Shown here: positions 1 through 11,179 of the stretch, piece by piece
How positions within the stretch are numbered: position 1 is the stretch's first letter
Layout: each line of letters begins with the position of its first letter
DNA from: Actinomycetospora callitridis
Lineage (GTDB): Bacteria; Actinomycetota; Actinomycetes; Mycobacteriales; Pseudonocardiaceae
NCBI RefSeq assembly: GCF_028737265.1
Contig: NZ_JAQZAK010000001.1
Location: 1-64,000 of the forward strand
DNA length: 64,000 nucleotides
Reading direction: 5' to 3'
The notes under the pieces: generated by a model
What the model saw: only the letters and a program-made list of their open reading frames with translations
What the model was told of the DNA's origin: nothing
Database searches by the model: none
Made by a program: the position numbers and the translations under genes

Positions 1-1010
1 CCACCAGCCCCGCCCGCCCCGGCACCCCCGCCACCACCGACCTCCGCGCGACCGCCGCGTCGCTGGTCTCCGGCGGTCGCGGCATCCTCGCGGCCGACGA
101 GAGCCCGAGGACGATGTCGCGACGCCTCGAGGGTGTCGGCGTCGAGCCGACCGAGGAGCACCGCCGGGCGTACCGCGAGCTGCTCGTCGCGGGTGAGGGC
201 CTGGCCGGCCGCATCAGCGGGGTCATCCTGTGCGACGAGACGCTGCGCCAGCAGCTCGCCGACGGTCGCCCCTTCCCGCGGGCGCTCGCCGACGCGGGGC
301 TGCAGACCGGCATCAAGGTCGACACCGGCACGGTGGCGCTCGACGGCCCCGACGACGGGGAGACCCTCACCGAGGGGCTCGACGGCCTCGCCGAGCGGGT
401 CGCGGAGTACGTGGCGCTCGGGGCGACGTTCGCCAAGTGGCGGGCCGTCCTGCACCTCGGCGCGGGCCGTCCGTCGGTCCGGGCGCTCGACGCGAACGCC
501 GAGGCCCTGGCCCGCTACGCCCGCGTCTGCCAGGACGGCGGCCTCGTGCCGATCGTCGAGCCGGAGGTGCTGTCCGCGGGCGGGCACCGGCTCGAGGTGT
601 GCGCCGCGGGTACCGCGCGGACGCTGGCGACGCTCGGCCGCGCGCTCGAGGCCGCCGGGGTCGACCCGGCCGCGATGGTGCTCAAGCCGAACATGGTCAC
701 CTCGGGCGAGGGCTCGCGGCAGCCCGCCGACCCGTACGAGGTCGCCCGCGCGACCGTCGACACCCTGCGCGCCACGATGCGCCCGGAGCTGGCCGGGGTC
801 GCGTTCCTCTCCGGCGGCCAGTCCTCGGAGACCGCCGCCGCGAACCTCGCCGCGATCCGCCGGCGGGGCGGGCCCTGGCCGTTGACGTTCTCGTTCGGCC
901 GGGCGCTGGTCTCGTCCGCTCTGGCGGCCTGGGCCGGGGACCCGGCGCGGGTCGACGCGGGCCGCTCCGCACTACGTCGCGAGATCGACCGCAACGTCCC
1001 CGCGGCCTGA
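1..1010 (+). CDS. fba: Class I fructose-bisphosphate aldolase, 5' partial
   Basis: The frame is open from base 3 and continues in from the left edge, so the true start is outside the window. The N-terminal part reads GRGILAADESPRTMSRRL, the phosphate-loop region typical of class I aldolases. The Schiff-base lysine lies in VLKPNMV (codon at 684-686), and a later GGQSSETAAANL resembles the class I C-terminal phosphate-binding segment. The enzyme condenses DHAP with glyceraldehyde 3-phosphate (or erythrose 4-phosphate in the Calvin cycle). It faces the cbbLS operon convergently, which supports a role in carbon fixation. The ATG at 114 is internal: conserved aldolase sequence precedes it. Confidence 0.93.
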   Translation, partial: TSPARPGTPATTDLRATAASLVSGGRGILAADESPRTMSRRLEGVGVEPTEEHRRAYRELLVAGEGLAGRISGVILCDETLRQQLADGRPFPRALADAGLQTGIKVDTGTVALDGPDDGETLTEGLDGLAERVAEYVALGATFAKWRAVLHLGAGRPSVRALDANAEALARYARVCQDGGLVPIVEPEVLSAGGHRLEVCAAGTARTLATLGRALEAAGVDPAAMVLKPNMVTSGEGSRQPADPYEVARATVDTLRATMRPELAGVAFLSGGQSSETAAANLAAIRRRGGPWPLTFSFGRALVSSALAAWAGDPARVDAGRSALRREIDRNVPAA

Positions 1011-1083
1011 ATGAGACCGGTGCCACCCCAGCGCCTCGTCGGGGGCGCGCGGTGGTGGTCACGCGCGCCAGCATCCCCCCGTC

Positions 1084-1117
1084 AGTGGGATTCCCGGCAA
1101 TCGCCGGGAATCCCACT
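1084..1117. terminator. Perfect 15-bp stem-loop between convergent fba and cbbS
   Basis: Arms 1084-1098 and 1103-1117 are perfectly complementary around the loop AATC. No T-run follows on either strand, so it would be a bidirectional hairpin without a classic U-tract. Its right arm and flank (GCCGGGAATCCCACTCACGTA) match elements near 20.6 and 43.6 kb, so it is also a member of a dispersed repeat. The rest of 1011-1206 shows no gene. Confidence 0.6.
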
Positions 1118-1206
1118 CACGTACGGGCGAGCTACCCCGCACGGGGGGCCTCGGCCTCCCGGCCAACGGCGACGGGCGCCCGGAGGACCCGAACGATGTG
1201 CGTCCC

Positions 1207-1674
1207 TCAGCCCCGGCCGTCGCCGTTGCCGCGAGCGCCGTCGTGCGAGCCGTGGCGCCCGTAGCGCTGCCCCGACGGACGGTCGGTGGCGTACGCGTGG
1301 GTGGTGTAGGCGATCTGGCGGTCCTTGCCCTCCTGGCGCTCCAGGCGGAGGCCCGGCTCCTCGGAGGGCCGGTTGACCAGGAACGACAGCGCGACGGTCT
1401 GTCGCCCCAGCGAGGCGTCGTAGGCGACGACCCGGACGTAGTGCTCCGGGTGCTCGTCGCGGCAGGCGCGGACCTCGTCGAGCAGCGCGTCCGGGTCCTG
1501 GAGGTCGAACATCGGCAGGCCCCACATCTCCCAGTAGGTGTTGCGGGGGTGCGGGTCGTCGGTGAACTCGATCGACAGCGGCCACTCGTGGGCGAGGGCG
1601 TACTCGATCTGCAGCCGGATCTCGTCGTCGGTGAGGTCCGGCAGGAACGAGAAGGTGCCCTGGGTGAGGCGCAC
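1207..1674 (-). CDS. cbbS: RuBisCO small subunit, form I
   Basis: A 155-aa small subunit of form I ribulose-1,5-bisphosphate carboxylase/oxygenase, which caps the L8 core. The N-terminus [19 protein letters not shown], the middle [14 protein letters not shown] and the stretch [20 protein letters not shown] are characteristic of red-type small subunits. The C-terminal extension after about residue 125 ([20 protein letters not shown]) also fits that group; the last 20 residues are Gly/Asp/Arg rich and probably disordered. The start is GTG with AGGGAGA just upstream. Only 10 nt separate it from cbbL, so the two are cotranscribed. Confidence 0.95.
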   Translation of the reverse strand: MRLTQGTFSFLPDLTDDEIRLQIEYALAHEWPLSIEFTDDPHPRNTYWEMWGLPMFDLQDPDALLDEVRACRDEHPEHYVRVVAYDASLGRQTVALSFLVNRPSEEPGLRLERQEGKDRQIAYTTHAYATDRPSGQRYGRHGSHDGARGNGDGRG

Positions 1675-1684
1675 GGGATTCTCC

Positions 1685-3142
<1,458 letters not shown>

Positions 3143-4366
3143 TCAGGCGTTGCCCGGCGACACGTCGTCGAAGAACTCAGAGTCGACGGGTGCCGTGACG
3201 GTCACCGTCGTTCCCGTCCCCGGCCGCGAGGTGACCCGGACCGAGCCCCCGACGAGCTCCGCGCGCTCGCGGACCGAGGCGAGGCCGTAGCCGGTGCCGT
3301 CCGCGCCCGCCCGGTCGGCGACATCGAACCCCACGCCGTCGTCGGCGAGCTCCAGCCGCACGCCGGTCGATCCGGCGGTCAGGCGCACCGTGACCTCCTC
3401 CGCGCGGGCGTGCTTGAGGACGTTCTGCAGCGTCTCCTGGGCGATCCGGTAGAGCGCGACCTCGAGGTGCTCGGGCAGTCGGCGGTCGTCGAGGTCGAGG
3501 GCCAACCGCACGTCGGGCAGCCCGCGGGCGAGCGCCGCGAGCGCGCCGGCCAGGCCGAGGTCGTCGAGGACGGGCGGGCGCAGCGCCCCGATCGCGGCGC
3601 GGGCCTCGTCGAGGGTGGTGAGGACCATGTCCGACGCCGTGGTCAGGTCCTCCCGGGCCGCCGCGGCGTCGTCGCGGTCGAGGAACGTGCGGACGGCGTC
3701 GAGGTGGTACGAGAGCGTCACCAGGCGCTGGGAGATGCCGTCGTGGATGTCGCGGGCCAGCCGCTGCCGCTCGGCCTCCTGCGCGGCGATCATCTGCTCG
3801 GCGAACCGGCCGTGCGCCTCCTCGCGCGCCGCGAGCCTGCGGTGCATCCGCGCCTGGTGCAGCGCCCCGGCGACGAGGCTGCCGATCGCGGTGAGCACGC
3901 GGACGTCGCGGTCGTCGAACTCCCGGTGCGCCACGGTGTGCACGTTGAGGACCCCGGCCAGTCCCGCCGGCTCGCTCTCCATCGGCACCGACACCATCGA
4001 CGTGTACTGCTCGCCGTGCAGCTCCGGGATGGCGACGTAGCGCGGGTCGGCCCGCTTGTCGCCGGTGATCACCGCGGGTTCGCGGTGGCTCGCGACCCAG
4101 CCCGCGACGCCGGTGTCCAGCGGCAGCCGGACCCGGCCGACCTGCGCGTCGAACGGCGGCGTCGCCCCGGCGAGGGTCAGCGAGCGCTCGGTGTCGTCGA
4201 GGACGTGCACGAAGCAGACGTCGGTCGCGGTGGCCCCGGTGATCACGCGGGCCACCGCGGCGGCCAGGGGCTCGACGCCCGGGCCGCTCGTCGTGGCCTC
4301 GATGATGGCGAGCAGGACCTCGTTCTCGCGCTGCGGGTCGTCGAGACCCAGCCCCCGTGTGGTCAC
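3143..4366 (-). CDS. GAF-domain sensor histidine kinase (NarL-type)
   Basis: A soluble 407-aa kinase: GAF domain at about residues 25-170, then a HisKA_3 dimerisation helix AERQRLARDIHDGISQR with His208 as phosphoacceptor, then an HATPase_c domain with N-box ALYRIAQETLQNVLKHA and G-box LADDGVGFD. No membrane segment is seen, so it senses a cytoplasmic signal, possibly redox or a small ligand through GAF. Its GTG start overlaps the stop of the response regulator by 4 bp (GTGA), and cbbL begins 36 nt after its stop. This arrangement suggests that the pair controls the RuBisCO genes with which it is cotranscribed; that link is inference. Confidence 0.9.
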   Translation of the reverse strand: MTTRGLGLDDPQRENEVLLAIIEATTSGPGVEPLAAAVARVITGATATDVCFVHVLDDTERSLTLAGATPPFDAQVGRVRLPLDTGVAGWVASHREPAVITGDKRADPRYVAIPELHGEQYTSMVSVPMESEPAGLAGVLNVHTVAHREFDDRDVRVLTAIGSLVAGALHQARMHRRLAAREEAHGRFAEQMIAAQEAERQRLARDIHDGISQRLVTLSYHLDAVRTFLDRDDAAAAREDLTTASDMVLTTLDEARAAIGALRPPVLDDLGLAGALAALARGLPDVRLALDLDDRRLPEHLEVALYRIAQETLQNVLKHARAEEVTVRLTAGSTGVRLELADDGVGFDVADRAGADGTGYGLASVRERAELVGGSVRVTSRPGTGTTVTVTAPVDSEFFDDVSPGNA

Positions 4367-5040
4367 CGGAACACCCCCTCGCGCAGCGCGGCCGCGACGG
4401 CCGCGGTGCGGTCCGGGACCTGCAGCTTGCGCAGCAGCGAGCGCACGTGGCTCTTGACCGTCTCGTCGCCGATGACGAGCTGGCCGGCGATGGCCCGGTT
4501 GCTGTGACCCGCGACGAGCAGGGCGAGGACCTCGCTCTCACGCTGGGTCAGCCCCAGGTGCGCGCCGGGCCAGAACTCGTCCCGCTCCATCCGGGCTGCC
4601 GATGCCGCCGCCCGCCCGGCCATCATCGCGTCGACGACGGTCGTCCCCGCGGCGGCGAGCTCGAGGTGGCGTACGAGCTCCTCGCCGCCCGTGTGCTTGA
4701 GCACGTAGCCCGCCGCGCCCGCCCGTAGCGCCTGGTAGAGGTACTGCTCGTCGTCGTAGACCGAGAGCAGCACGACCTTCTGCCCCGGCGCCCGCTCGGC
4801 CAGCGCGCGGCACAGGTCCAGCCCGCTGTCGCCGCGCAGGCGGACATCGCACAGCACGATGTCGGGGACCAGGGAGAGGGCGACGTCGAGGGCCTCCTCC
4901 GCGCCGTTCGCGGTGCCGACCACGCGGACCCGGCCGGCGAACGGCGCGAGCATGGCCTTCAGGCCGACGACGACCATCTCGTGGTCATCCACCACGACGA
5001 CCCGCAGCGGCCCCGCGCGTTGCGCTGTGGTCTCGGTCAT
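4363..5040 (-). CDS. LuxR/NarL-family response regulator
   Basis: A 225-aa regulator with an N-terminal receiver (VVVVDDHEMV; phosphoacceptor Asp65 in IVLCDVRL; conserved Lys in GYVLKHTGG) and a C-terminal LuxR helix-turn-helix (LTQRESEVLALLVAGHSNRAIAGQL, then DETVKSHVRSLLRKL). It heads the minus-strand operon regulator-kinase-cbbL-cbbS and is divergent from cbbP, with about 100 bp between them. The cognate kinase follows with a 4-bp overlap. Control of Calvin genes by a two-component pair instead of the usual LysR-type CbbR is suggested by position only. Confidence 0.92.
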   Translation of the reverse strand: MTETTAQRAGPLRVVVVDDHEMVVVGLKAMLAPFAGRVRVVGTANGAEEALDVALSLVPDIVLCDVRLRGDSGLDLCRALAERAPGQKVVLLSVYDDEQYLYQALRAGAAGYVLKHTGGEELVRHLELAAAGTTVVDAMMAGRAAASAARMERDEFWPGAHLGLTQRESEVLALLVAGHSNRAIAGQLVIGDETVKSHVRSLLRKLQVPDRTAAVAAALREGVFR

Positions 5041-5142
5041 CGGTCCACCCTATGGCCGTTCTCCCCCGCATCGCCCCCCGCCGCGGGGAGGGGTTGAACG
5101 TGGGGCCGTCGTAGCCTCGGCGTCGAACCACCAGGAGACCTC

Positions 5143-6087
5143 GTGCCCGACAAGTCCTTGCGCATGCGGCGCGTCGGCGGTCGGGGCCTGGTCGAGCGGC
5201 CGGTGATGCTCGCGATCGCCGGGGACAGCGCTGCCGGCAAGACGACGATGACCCGCGGGCTCGTCGAGGCCCTCGGGCGCGATCGGTGCGTGTCGCTGTG
5301 CACCGACGACTACCGCCGCTTCGACCGGGAGGAGCGCACGGAGCTGCCGTTCACGGCGCTCCACCCGGACGGCAACCACCTCGACATCATGGAGCAGCAC
5401 CTGCAGCTGCTCGCGACGGGCAACCCGGTGCTCAAGCCGGTGTACGACCACGCCACGGGCGAGCTGGTGCGCCCCGAGCTGGTCGAGCCCGCCGAGTTCG
5501 TCATCGTCGAGGGGCTCTTCCCGCTGTGGAGCAGGCTCTCGCGGGCGTGCTTCGACGTCACCGCGTTCCTCGACCCGCCCGAGGAGATCCGGCGCGGCTG
5601 GAAGGTCGCGCGCGACACGGCCGAGCGCGGCTACACCGAGGAGAAGGTGCTCGCCGAGCTCGAGCGCCGCGAGGAGGAATCGGCGGCGTACATCCGCCCG
5701 CAGCGGCAGAACGCCGACCTCGTCGTCCGGTTCGCGCCGATCGAGGGCCGTGACGACCCCGAGGGCACGGCCCTGTCGGCGTCGCTGATGATGCGCCCGA
5801 CCATCGACCACCCCGACCTCAACGAGGTGCTGCAGTCCGGGCTCACCCGAGCGATGCACCTCAAACTCGAGCGCGACCCCGACGGTCGTCCGGTGGAGAC
5901 CCTCCACGTGCACGGCTACGTGCCGCGCGAGGAGAGTCTCGCGGTGGAGAAGGCGATCTGGTCGGCGCTCGGCGAGCCCGACACCGCGACCCCGGAGTGC
6001 CTCGGGCGCCTCGGCGACGCCCGTAGCGAGCCGCTGGCGATCGCCCAGCTCCTGCTGCTCTACCACCTGACGGACGCGGCCCGGTGA
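5143..6087 (+). CDS. cbbP: Phosphoribulokinase
   Basis: A 314-aa kinase that phosphorylates ribulose 5-phosphate to ribulose 1,5-bisphosphate, the step specific to the Calvin cycle. The P-loop is GDSAAGKTT (residues 27-35); further recognisable segments are [36 protein letters not shown] (Walker B-like) and [13 protein letters not shown]. The length fits bacterial phosphoribulokinases. The start is GTG with an AGGAG ribosome site 7 nt upstream; a start further upstream is not needed. cbbY follows with a 4-bp overlap. The catalytic motifs look intact, in contrast to the RuBisCO large subunit next door. Confidence 0.94.
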   Translation: MPDKSLRMRRVGGRGLVERPVMLAIAGDSAAGKTTMTRGLVEALGRDRCVSLCTDDYRRFDREERTELPFTALHPDGNHLDIMEQHLQLLATGNPVLKPVYDHATGELVRPELVEPAEFVIVEGLFPLWSRLSRACFDVTAFLDPPEEIRRGWKVARDTAERGYTEEKVLAELERREEESAAYIRPQRQNADLVVRFAPIEGRDDPEGTALSASLMMRPTIDHPDLNEVLQSGLTRAMHLKLERDPDGRPVETLHVHGYVPREESLAVEKAIWSALGEPDTATPECLGRLGDARSEPLAIAQLLLLYHLTDAAR

Positions 6088-6806
6088 ACGCCGTGACCCA
6101 CCTCCCCGCCGCCGTCGTCTTCGACGTCGACGGCACCCTCGCCGAGACCGAGCGCGACGGCCACCGGGTCGCGTTCAACGAGGCCTTCGACCGGCACGGC
6201 GTGGACCTGCGGTGGGACGTCGAGCGCTACCGCGAGCTCATGGTGCTCACCGGCGGGCGCCGGCGGGTCGCGTACGCGCTGCGCCAGGAGGGCGTCCCGG
6301 CGGCCGAGGCCGACGAGGTCGCCGCGCGGGTGCACCGGACGAAGACCGAGCTGTTCGTCGACATCGTCCGGCGCGGCGAGATCGATCCCCGGCCGGGCCT
6401 GCCCGAGCTCCTCGACGACCTGCGCTCCCACGGGGTGCGGATCGCGGTCGCGACCACCGGCCGCCGTGCGTGGGTGGAGCCGCTGCTCGCCCACCTGATC
6501 GGCGCGGACACCGCCGAGGTCGTCATCTGCGGCGACGACGTCACCGATCTCGAGCCCGACCCCGCGGCCTACCTGCTCGCCCTGTCGCGCCTCGGTCTGG
6601 ACGCGACGTGGACCATGGCGGTCGAGGACTCCGGGCCCGGGTTGCGCGCGGCCCTGGTCGCCGGGATGGCGACGGTGGTGGTCACCAACGACGACACCGC
6701 ACGCCACGACGTCACCGGTGCGGCGATCGTGCGGGAGGCCTTCGACCGGCCGACCCTGCTCACCGCGGCGTGCATGGCCGAGGCCCTCACGGCGGTCCGT
6801 TCGTAA
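6084..6806 (+). CDS. cbbY: HAD-family phosphatase CbbY
   Basis: A 240-aa haloacid-dehalogenase phosphatase. Motif I is [18 protein letters not shown] with nucleophile Asp14 and acid Asp16; motif II is in VATTG; motif IV lies in [18 protein letters not shown]. CbbY proteins of red-type RuBisCO organisms remove xylulose 1,5-bisphosphate, a misfire product that inhibits RuBisCO. The GTG start overlaps the cbbP stop by 4 bp, so the two are translationally coupled. No cbbX activase gene is present in the window, although cbbX often accompanies cbbY in such clusters. Confidence 0.88.
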   Translation: MNAVTHLPAAVVFDVDGTLAETERDGHRVAFNEAFDRHGVDLRWDVERYRELMVLTGGRRRVAYALRQEGVPAAEADEVAARVHRTKTELFVDIVRRGEIDPRPGLPELLDDLRSHGVRIAVATTGRRAWVEPLLAHLIGADTAEVVICGDDVTDLEPDPAAYLLALSRLGLDATWTMAVEDSGPGLRAALVAGMATVVVTNDDTARHDVTGAAIVREAFDRPTLLTAACMAEALTAVRS

Positions 6807-6810
6807 GGCC

Positions 6811-8385
6811 CTACTGGCTCGGCGTTGCGCCGCCCTGCTGCGAGCCGCCGCTGCCCGGCGTCGAGCCGGAGCCGCTGCCGGAGCCGCTGCCGGAGCCGGA
6901 ACCGGAGCCCGAACCGGAGCCCGAACCGGAGCCCGAGCCGGAGCCCGAACCGGAGCCCGAACCGGAGCCCGAACCGGAGCCGTGGCCGGAGCCGCCGCCC
7001 GTGCCGTGCTCGCCGCCGCCGGTGGTGCCGCCGTGGCCGGTCGTTCCGTGCGAGCCGGGACGGCTCGGCGACCCCTGGCCGCTCGACGAGCCCCCGGTGG
7101 CCGGGCGGGAGGCGCGCTCGGTGGTGGTCGTGGTGGTGGTGGTGGTGGTCTGCTCGGCGACCGGGGCGACCGCCGGCGCCGTCGTGGTCGGGACGGGCTC
7201 GTCGGCGGCCGGGCTCGGGGTCACCGGCGCCGGCAGCGGCGCGGAGGAGACCTGCGGCAGCGGCGCCGAGGCGGCGGCCGGCGACGCGGCCCCGGTCAGT
7301 GCGAACGCGCCGCCGCCCACGATCCCGAGGACGATCGCCCCCGCGGCGAGGCCGACGGTGAGCCCGCGACGGGGAGCGCGACGGCGGGGCGCCGGTGCGA
7401 GGGCGGGTGCCGGAACGTGCGCGTCGGCCGGGGCGGCCGGGAGGCTCGCGGTCTTCCGCGGGCCCTGCGGAGGTGCCGATCGTCGGCGCGCCGCCTTCGC
7501 GGCGACCACCTGGGTGCGGGGGACCGGCACGGACGTCGTGGCCCCGTTCTGCTGGCCCCGGGCCGCGAGGCCGGCGGCGCCGAGCGCGACCGTGTGCTCG
7601 GGCTCGTTCTCGAGGGAGACCGGGCGCCCGAGCTCGTCGGCGAGCGCCGCCGCGATCGCGCCGGTGCGGGTGCTCCACCCCACGAGCACCACGGCGTCGA
7701 GGTCCCCGGGCAGGCGCCGGGCGCTCGCGAGGGCGCGGTGCAGCCCGGCCACGGCGGCGCCGTCGGAGGGGTGCGTGTCGGTCGGGTACGGCACGGCCTC
7801 GGGACGTCCGGCGATCGTGAACGCCCCGCCCCGGTGCACGAGGACGGTGGCGTCCACGCTGCCGCCGCCGAGGTCGACGACGGCGACCGCGCCGCCGTCG
7901 CGCAGCCCCTCACGGGCGGCGTACCGCGCCGCGGCGGCCTCCGGCTCGGAGACCAGGGAGACCGCGCCGAGCCCGAGGCTGACCGCGACGCCCGCGAACG
8001 CCTCCCGCTCCTCGTCGCCCCAGGTGGCGGGGTGGGTCAGCACGATCCCGTCGGGGGCGCCGCCCTCGCGCTCGGCGACGAGGTCGACGACGCGTCGCAG
8101 CATGGCGCCGAGCAGGGCGGTGGCCGCGAAGGGTGCGCCGTCGAGGAGCAGCGGGGTCGGGTCGGCGACGCGGGGCCGGACCTCGCGCGCCGCGCGGGAC
8201 GGGTCCGTCGCGGCCGCCCGCACGGCGGCGTCACCGACCAGCGGTGGGCCGGAGGCCCCCCAGTACAGGACCGAGGGCATGGCCGCGCTGTGCTCGCCGA
8301 GCGTGACGACGCCGACCTTCCCGTCCCGCGCGACGGCGGCGGTGGTGATCGTCGTGCCGAGGTCGACGCCGAGGTGGTAGGTCAT
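6811..8385 (-). CDS. Membrane-anchored Hsp70-like ATPase-fold protein with Ser-Gly tail
   Basis: A 524-aa protein starting [12 protein letters not shown] (ATG at 8385, GGAG upstream). Residues 1-280 form a shortened actin/Hsp70 ATPase fold with phosphate-1 motif GVDLGTT and phosphate-2 motif [24 protein letters not shown] is typical of the family. There is no substrate-binding domain. A basic segment precedes a transmembrane helix at about 341-364; after it come a Thr run (about 413-422) and a long (Ser-Gly)n tail of about 40 residues, presumably outside the cell. Similar Hsp70-TM proteins occur in actinobacteria, but their role is unknown. It follows the poly-amino-acid-type operon by 89 bp on the same strand. 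Confidence 0.85.
   Translation of the reverse strand: MTYHLGVDLGTTITTAAVARDGKVGVVTLGEHSAAMPSVLYWGASGPPLVGDAAVRAAATDPSRAAREVRPRVADPTPLLLDGAPFAATALLGAMLRRVVDLVAEREGGAPDGIVLTHPATWGDEEREAFAGVAVSLGLGAVSLVSEPEAAAARYAAREGLRDGGAVAVVDLGGGSVDATVLVHRGGAFTIAGRPEAVPYPTDTHPSDGAAVAGLHRALASARRLPGDLDAVVLVGWSTRTGAIAAALADELGRPVSLENEPEHTVALGAAGLAARGQQNGATTSVPVPRTQVVAAKAARRRSAPPQGPRKTASLPAAPADAHVPAPALAPAPRRRAPRRGLTVGLAAGAIVLGIVGGGAFALTGAASPAAASAPLPQVSSAPLPAPVTPSPAADEPVPTTTAPAVAPVAEQTTTTTTTTTTERASRPATGGSSSGQGSPSRPGSHGTTGHGGTTGGGEHGTGGGSGHGSGSGSGSGSGSGSGSGSGSGSGSGSGSGSGSGSGSGSGSTPGSGGSQQGGATPSQ
6880..6990. repeat. Low-complexity repeat encoding the Ser-Gly tail
   Basis: Imperfect 6- and 12-bp units built on GGAGCC/CGAACC run through this stretch and encode alternating Ser and Gly on the minus strand. 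All frames are open here, which creates spurious long reading frames. The tract is slippage-prone and its length probably differs between strains. Confidence 0.8.
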
Positions 8386-8474
8386 GGTCGTCTCCGTGTG
8401 CGCGGTCGTGGAGGAGCGGGACGACCATGAGCCTCGCGGCGCGGCGACGATCGGGGAGTAGGGAGAACCCCACG

Positions 8475-9752
8475 TCAGGGGGGTGTGGACCCTCGTTCCG
8501 GGGAGACCGCCCGGGCCGCGCGGGCACCGGCGGCGGACGCGACGGTCTCGAGCGGTCCGCGCCCCGCGGTGGCCCGCCAGGCGAGGCCGAGCAGCAGCAC
8601 CGCGACGACCTGCACGACGTAGCCGGGCACCGGCGCGTAGACGTCGAACGGCGAGTTCAGGAACAGCACGTGCGCCGTGTACAGGGTCAGCGTCATGGCC
8701 CCCGCGGCGGCGAGGGGCGCCCGCAGCACCGTCACGGCGACGCGCAGGGACGGGCGGTGCGCGGCGTCGAGCCAGAGCATGACCCCGATGACGGCCAGCG
8801 CGATCCCGGTGGTGCGGGCGAGGTCGAGCGGCGTCGAGGTGTGCGGGGCGTCCACCGCGAGCCACCACCACGTGGTCGTCGGGGTGGTGCCGTCGGCGCC
8901 GGAGGCGAGGATCGCCTGCAGGTCGGCCGGGTCCTGGCCGGTCGTCGCGGACGTCGCGGAGAGGGCCGCGAGGCCGCCGGCGGGCCCGAGCAGAAACGCC
9001 GACGCGCCGGACGCGGCCGCCGCGAGGGCCGCGCCGCCGGCCGCGAGCCCGGCGGCGAACCGGGACGAGCGCAGGTGCGCTCGGCCGAGCGCGAGACCGA
9101 TCGCGAGGTAGGGGATCCACGTCAGCGCGGGGTAGGTGCCGGTGAGCAGGAGCTCCGGCAGGAGCCCGGTCGGGTCGGTGACCAGCCGGGTCAGCGACGG
9201 GTTGTCGAGCACGGGCGGGGGCATCCCGGCGCGCACGAGGTGGCTGAGCGCGGGGAGCCCGGCGGCCCCGAGCACGGCGCCGCCGACGAGCACGGGGGTC
9301 GGCAGGAGCACGAGCGGCACGGCGAGCACGAAGAGCACGGCGTAGGCGGGGAGGATCACCGCCGCCACCTCGGCGTCGGTGACGACCCCGAGAGCGAGCC
9401 CCAGCAGCCCGATCACCGCGGCGCGGGCGACCAGTGCGGCGCCCGCCCGCCGGGCCGGACCGGCGCCCGTGACACGGGTGCGGCCGTTCATGAACGCGAT
9501 GCCGACACCCGCCAGCACCGCGAACAGCGCCGCGGCGTTGCCCGACGCGATCCGCCCGACCCAGGTCGGCGCCCCCGCCGCGTCGGAGACGTAGAGGGCG
9601 TGGACCGCCATCATCCCGAGCAGCGCCAGGCCTCGGGCGGCGTCGACGCCGACGACGCGCCCGCGGCTGCCCGGGACGAGGGGTGCCGCGTGCCGGGCGC
9701 GGCCCGGCGTGGCGGTGCCGGGGTCGCGCACCGGGGTCTCGGTGGGGGCCAT
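8475..9752 (-). CDS. Polytopic membrane protein, DUF418/DUF1624-like (acyltransferase-type)
   Basis: A 425-aa integral membrane protein starting MAPTETPVRDPG (ATG at 9752, GAGGAG upstream). GRVVGVDAARGLALLGMMAVHAL at residues 30-50 is the opening signature of the heparan-alpha-glucosaminide N-acetyltransferase/DUF418 superfamily; about ten hydrophobic segments follow, including a late LTLYTAHVLFLN motif. Members are thought to move acyl groups across or at the membrane, but substrates are mostly unknown. It is the fourth gene of the NRPS-M1 peptidase operon (35 bp after the peptidase), so it may modify or help export the product. That is inference. Confidence 0.8.
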   Translation of the reverse strand: MAPTETPVRDPGTATPGRARHAAPLVPGSRGRVVGVDAARGLALLGMMAVHALYVSDAAGAPTWVGRIASGNAAALFAVLAGVGIAFMNGRTRVTGAGPARRAGAALVARAAVIGLLGLALGVVTDAEVAAVILPAYAVLFVLAVPLVLLPTPVLVGGAVLGAAGLPALSHLVRAGMPPPVLDNPSLTRLVTDPTGLLPELLLTGTYPALTWIPYLAIGLALGRAHLRSSRFAAGLAAGGAALAAAASGASAFLLGPAGGLAALSATSATTGQDPADLQAILASGADGTTPTTTWWWLAVDAPHTSTPLDLARTTGIALAVIGVMLWLDAAHRPSLRVAVTVLRAPLAAAGAMTLTLYTAHVLFLNSPFDVYAPVPGYVVQVVAVLLLGLAWRATAGRGPLETVASAAGARAARAVSPERGSTPP

Positions 9753-9787
9753 CGCTGTCGCTCCTCGGGACTTCTCGGGGGGTGTGC

Positions 9788-11179
9788 TCAGCCGGGCGGG
9801 CGCAGCGCGCCGGCGCGGGTCAGCTGGTCGGTCACGGCGGGCAGGTCGGCGAAGCCGCGGGCCACGTCGTCGGGGGTGACGACGCGGTGGGCGTTCGCGG
9901 CGACGTAGGCCCGCACGGCCTCGTCGAAGCGGTCCTCGCCCGCCTGTTCGCGCGCGGCGACGAGGGCGGCCGCGCCCTGGGTGTAGACGCCGACGTTGTA
10001 GGGCCCGAAGCCCCGCTCGGCCCAGACGGCCATCGGGTCGCCGAGCCGGCCGCGCAGGCGTGCGGGGACGTCGTCGAGGTCGTAGTTGTCCTGCGTGCCG
10101 GTGGCGACGGCCTGGGCGTAGGTCGCGAAGGCCTCGTCGATCCACGGGTCGCGGCCCTGGTCGTTGCCCACCAGCGCGTAGAACCACTGGTGGGCGAGCT
10201 CGTGGGCGGCCAGCTCCCCGAGCTCCCGCGGCGGGGTGTCGCCGAACTGCAGGGCCCCGGGGTACTCGAGGCCCGAGGTCTGCGAGGGCGCGATCGCCAC
10301 CCACAGGTCCGGGTACGGGAACGGGCCGAACAGGTCCTGCAGCCGCCGGACCGCCCCGTCGAGCTCGGCGGCCCACCGCTCCGGGTCGGTGCGGGTGCCG
10401 GTCACGGGCGTGAACAGGTGCAGCCGCGTGCCGGCGATGTCGCGCTCGAGGACGCGGTAGGCGCCGACGGCGACCGAGACGTCGCGGACGGCGTCGGCCC
10501 GGAAGACGTGGGTCGTGGTGCCGGCCCGGGGGCCCGGGGCCGGCGGATCGGCGCGTCCGGCGCCCGAGACCGCCGCGCCCTCCGGGGCGGTGACGCGCAG
10601 CGCGTCGAGCCGGAAGTCCTCGCTGACCGCGGTCTCGCCGGGGATGCGCACGGCGTCGTCGCGGATCCAGCCCTGCCCGCGCACCCAGGCGAGCATCGGG
10701 AACGCCGAGCCGAACCATGCGGTGCCGGTGGCGGGGGAGGTGCCGAGGCGCTCGTCGGCGTCGGCACCCAGGCGCAGGGTGAACCCGAGCTCGGCGCGCA
10801 CGACCTCGCCGGCCCCGACACAGGCGGGCAGCGGCAGCTCGACGAGCGTGCCGGGCGCCCCGGCCGTCGCCCCGGCGGGCCGCACGACCGGCGCCGTCGG
10901 GCGCCCACCGACCGACGCGTCGGTCACCTGCAGCGCGTTGCCCTCGCCGGCGGGCGACGGCGCGTTCGGCCACGCCCGGAACACCAGCTCGCAGATCGGC
11001 TGGTCGGGCGTGAACGTCACCGTCTCGCGGCCGGTCACGCTGCGGAGGTCGGGCGCGACGTCCATCGCGAGGTCGACGGCGGGTCGCTGGTCCCACGGGG
11101 CGGCGGCCTCGGCGGGCCCGACGGAGCAGCCCGCGAGCGCGGCGAGGCCGGTGATCAGGGAGAGGAGGGCGAGCTTCAC
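9788..11179 (-). CDS. M1-family zinc metallopeptidase, lipoprotein
   Basis: A 463-aa peptidase. The N-terminus MKLALLSLITGLAALAGCS is a lipoprotein signal with lipobox LAGC, so it should be anchored outside the membrane. The gluzincin motif HELAHQW with the downstream Glu in WIDEAFATYAQ defines the zinc site; the upstream GLEYPGALQF corresponds to the M1 substrate-binding region. Its ATG overlaps the stop of the BPL_N gene. M1-type enzymes are known to degrade epsilon-poly-lysine in producer strains, and this gene sits in the operon of a Pls-like synthetase, so trimming or detoxifying the polymer is a plausible role. Confidence 0.9.
   Translation of the reverse strand: MKLALLSLITGLAALAGCSVGPAEAAAPWDQRPAVDLAMDVAPDLRSVTGRETVTFTPDQPICELVFRAWPNAPSPAGEGNALQVTDASVGGRPTAPVVRPAGATAGAPGTLVELPLPACVGAGEVVRAELGFTLRLGADADERLGTSPATGTAWFGSAFPMLAWVRGQGWIRDDAVRIPGETAVSEDFRLDALRVTAPEGAAVSGAGRADPPAPGPRAGTTTHVFRADAVRDVSVAVGAYRVLERDIAGTRLHLFTPVTGTRTDPERWAAELDGAVRRLQDLFGPFPYPDLWVAIAPSQTSGLEYPGALQFGDTPPRELGELAAHELAHQWFYALVGNDQGRDPWIDEAFATYAQAVATGTQDNYDLDDVPARLRGRLGDPMAVWAERGFGPYNVGVYTQGAAALVAAREQAGEDRFDEAVRAYVAANAHRVVTPDDVARGFADLPAVTDQLTRAGALRPPG

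Noticed and set aside
6880..6990. Microsatellite-like tract as an independent element
   Set aside because: It encodes the Ser-Gly tail of the Hsp70-like protein in frame and ends at that gene's natural C-terminus.
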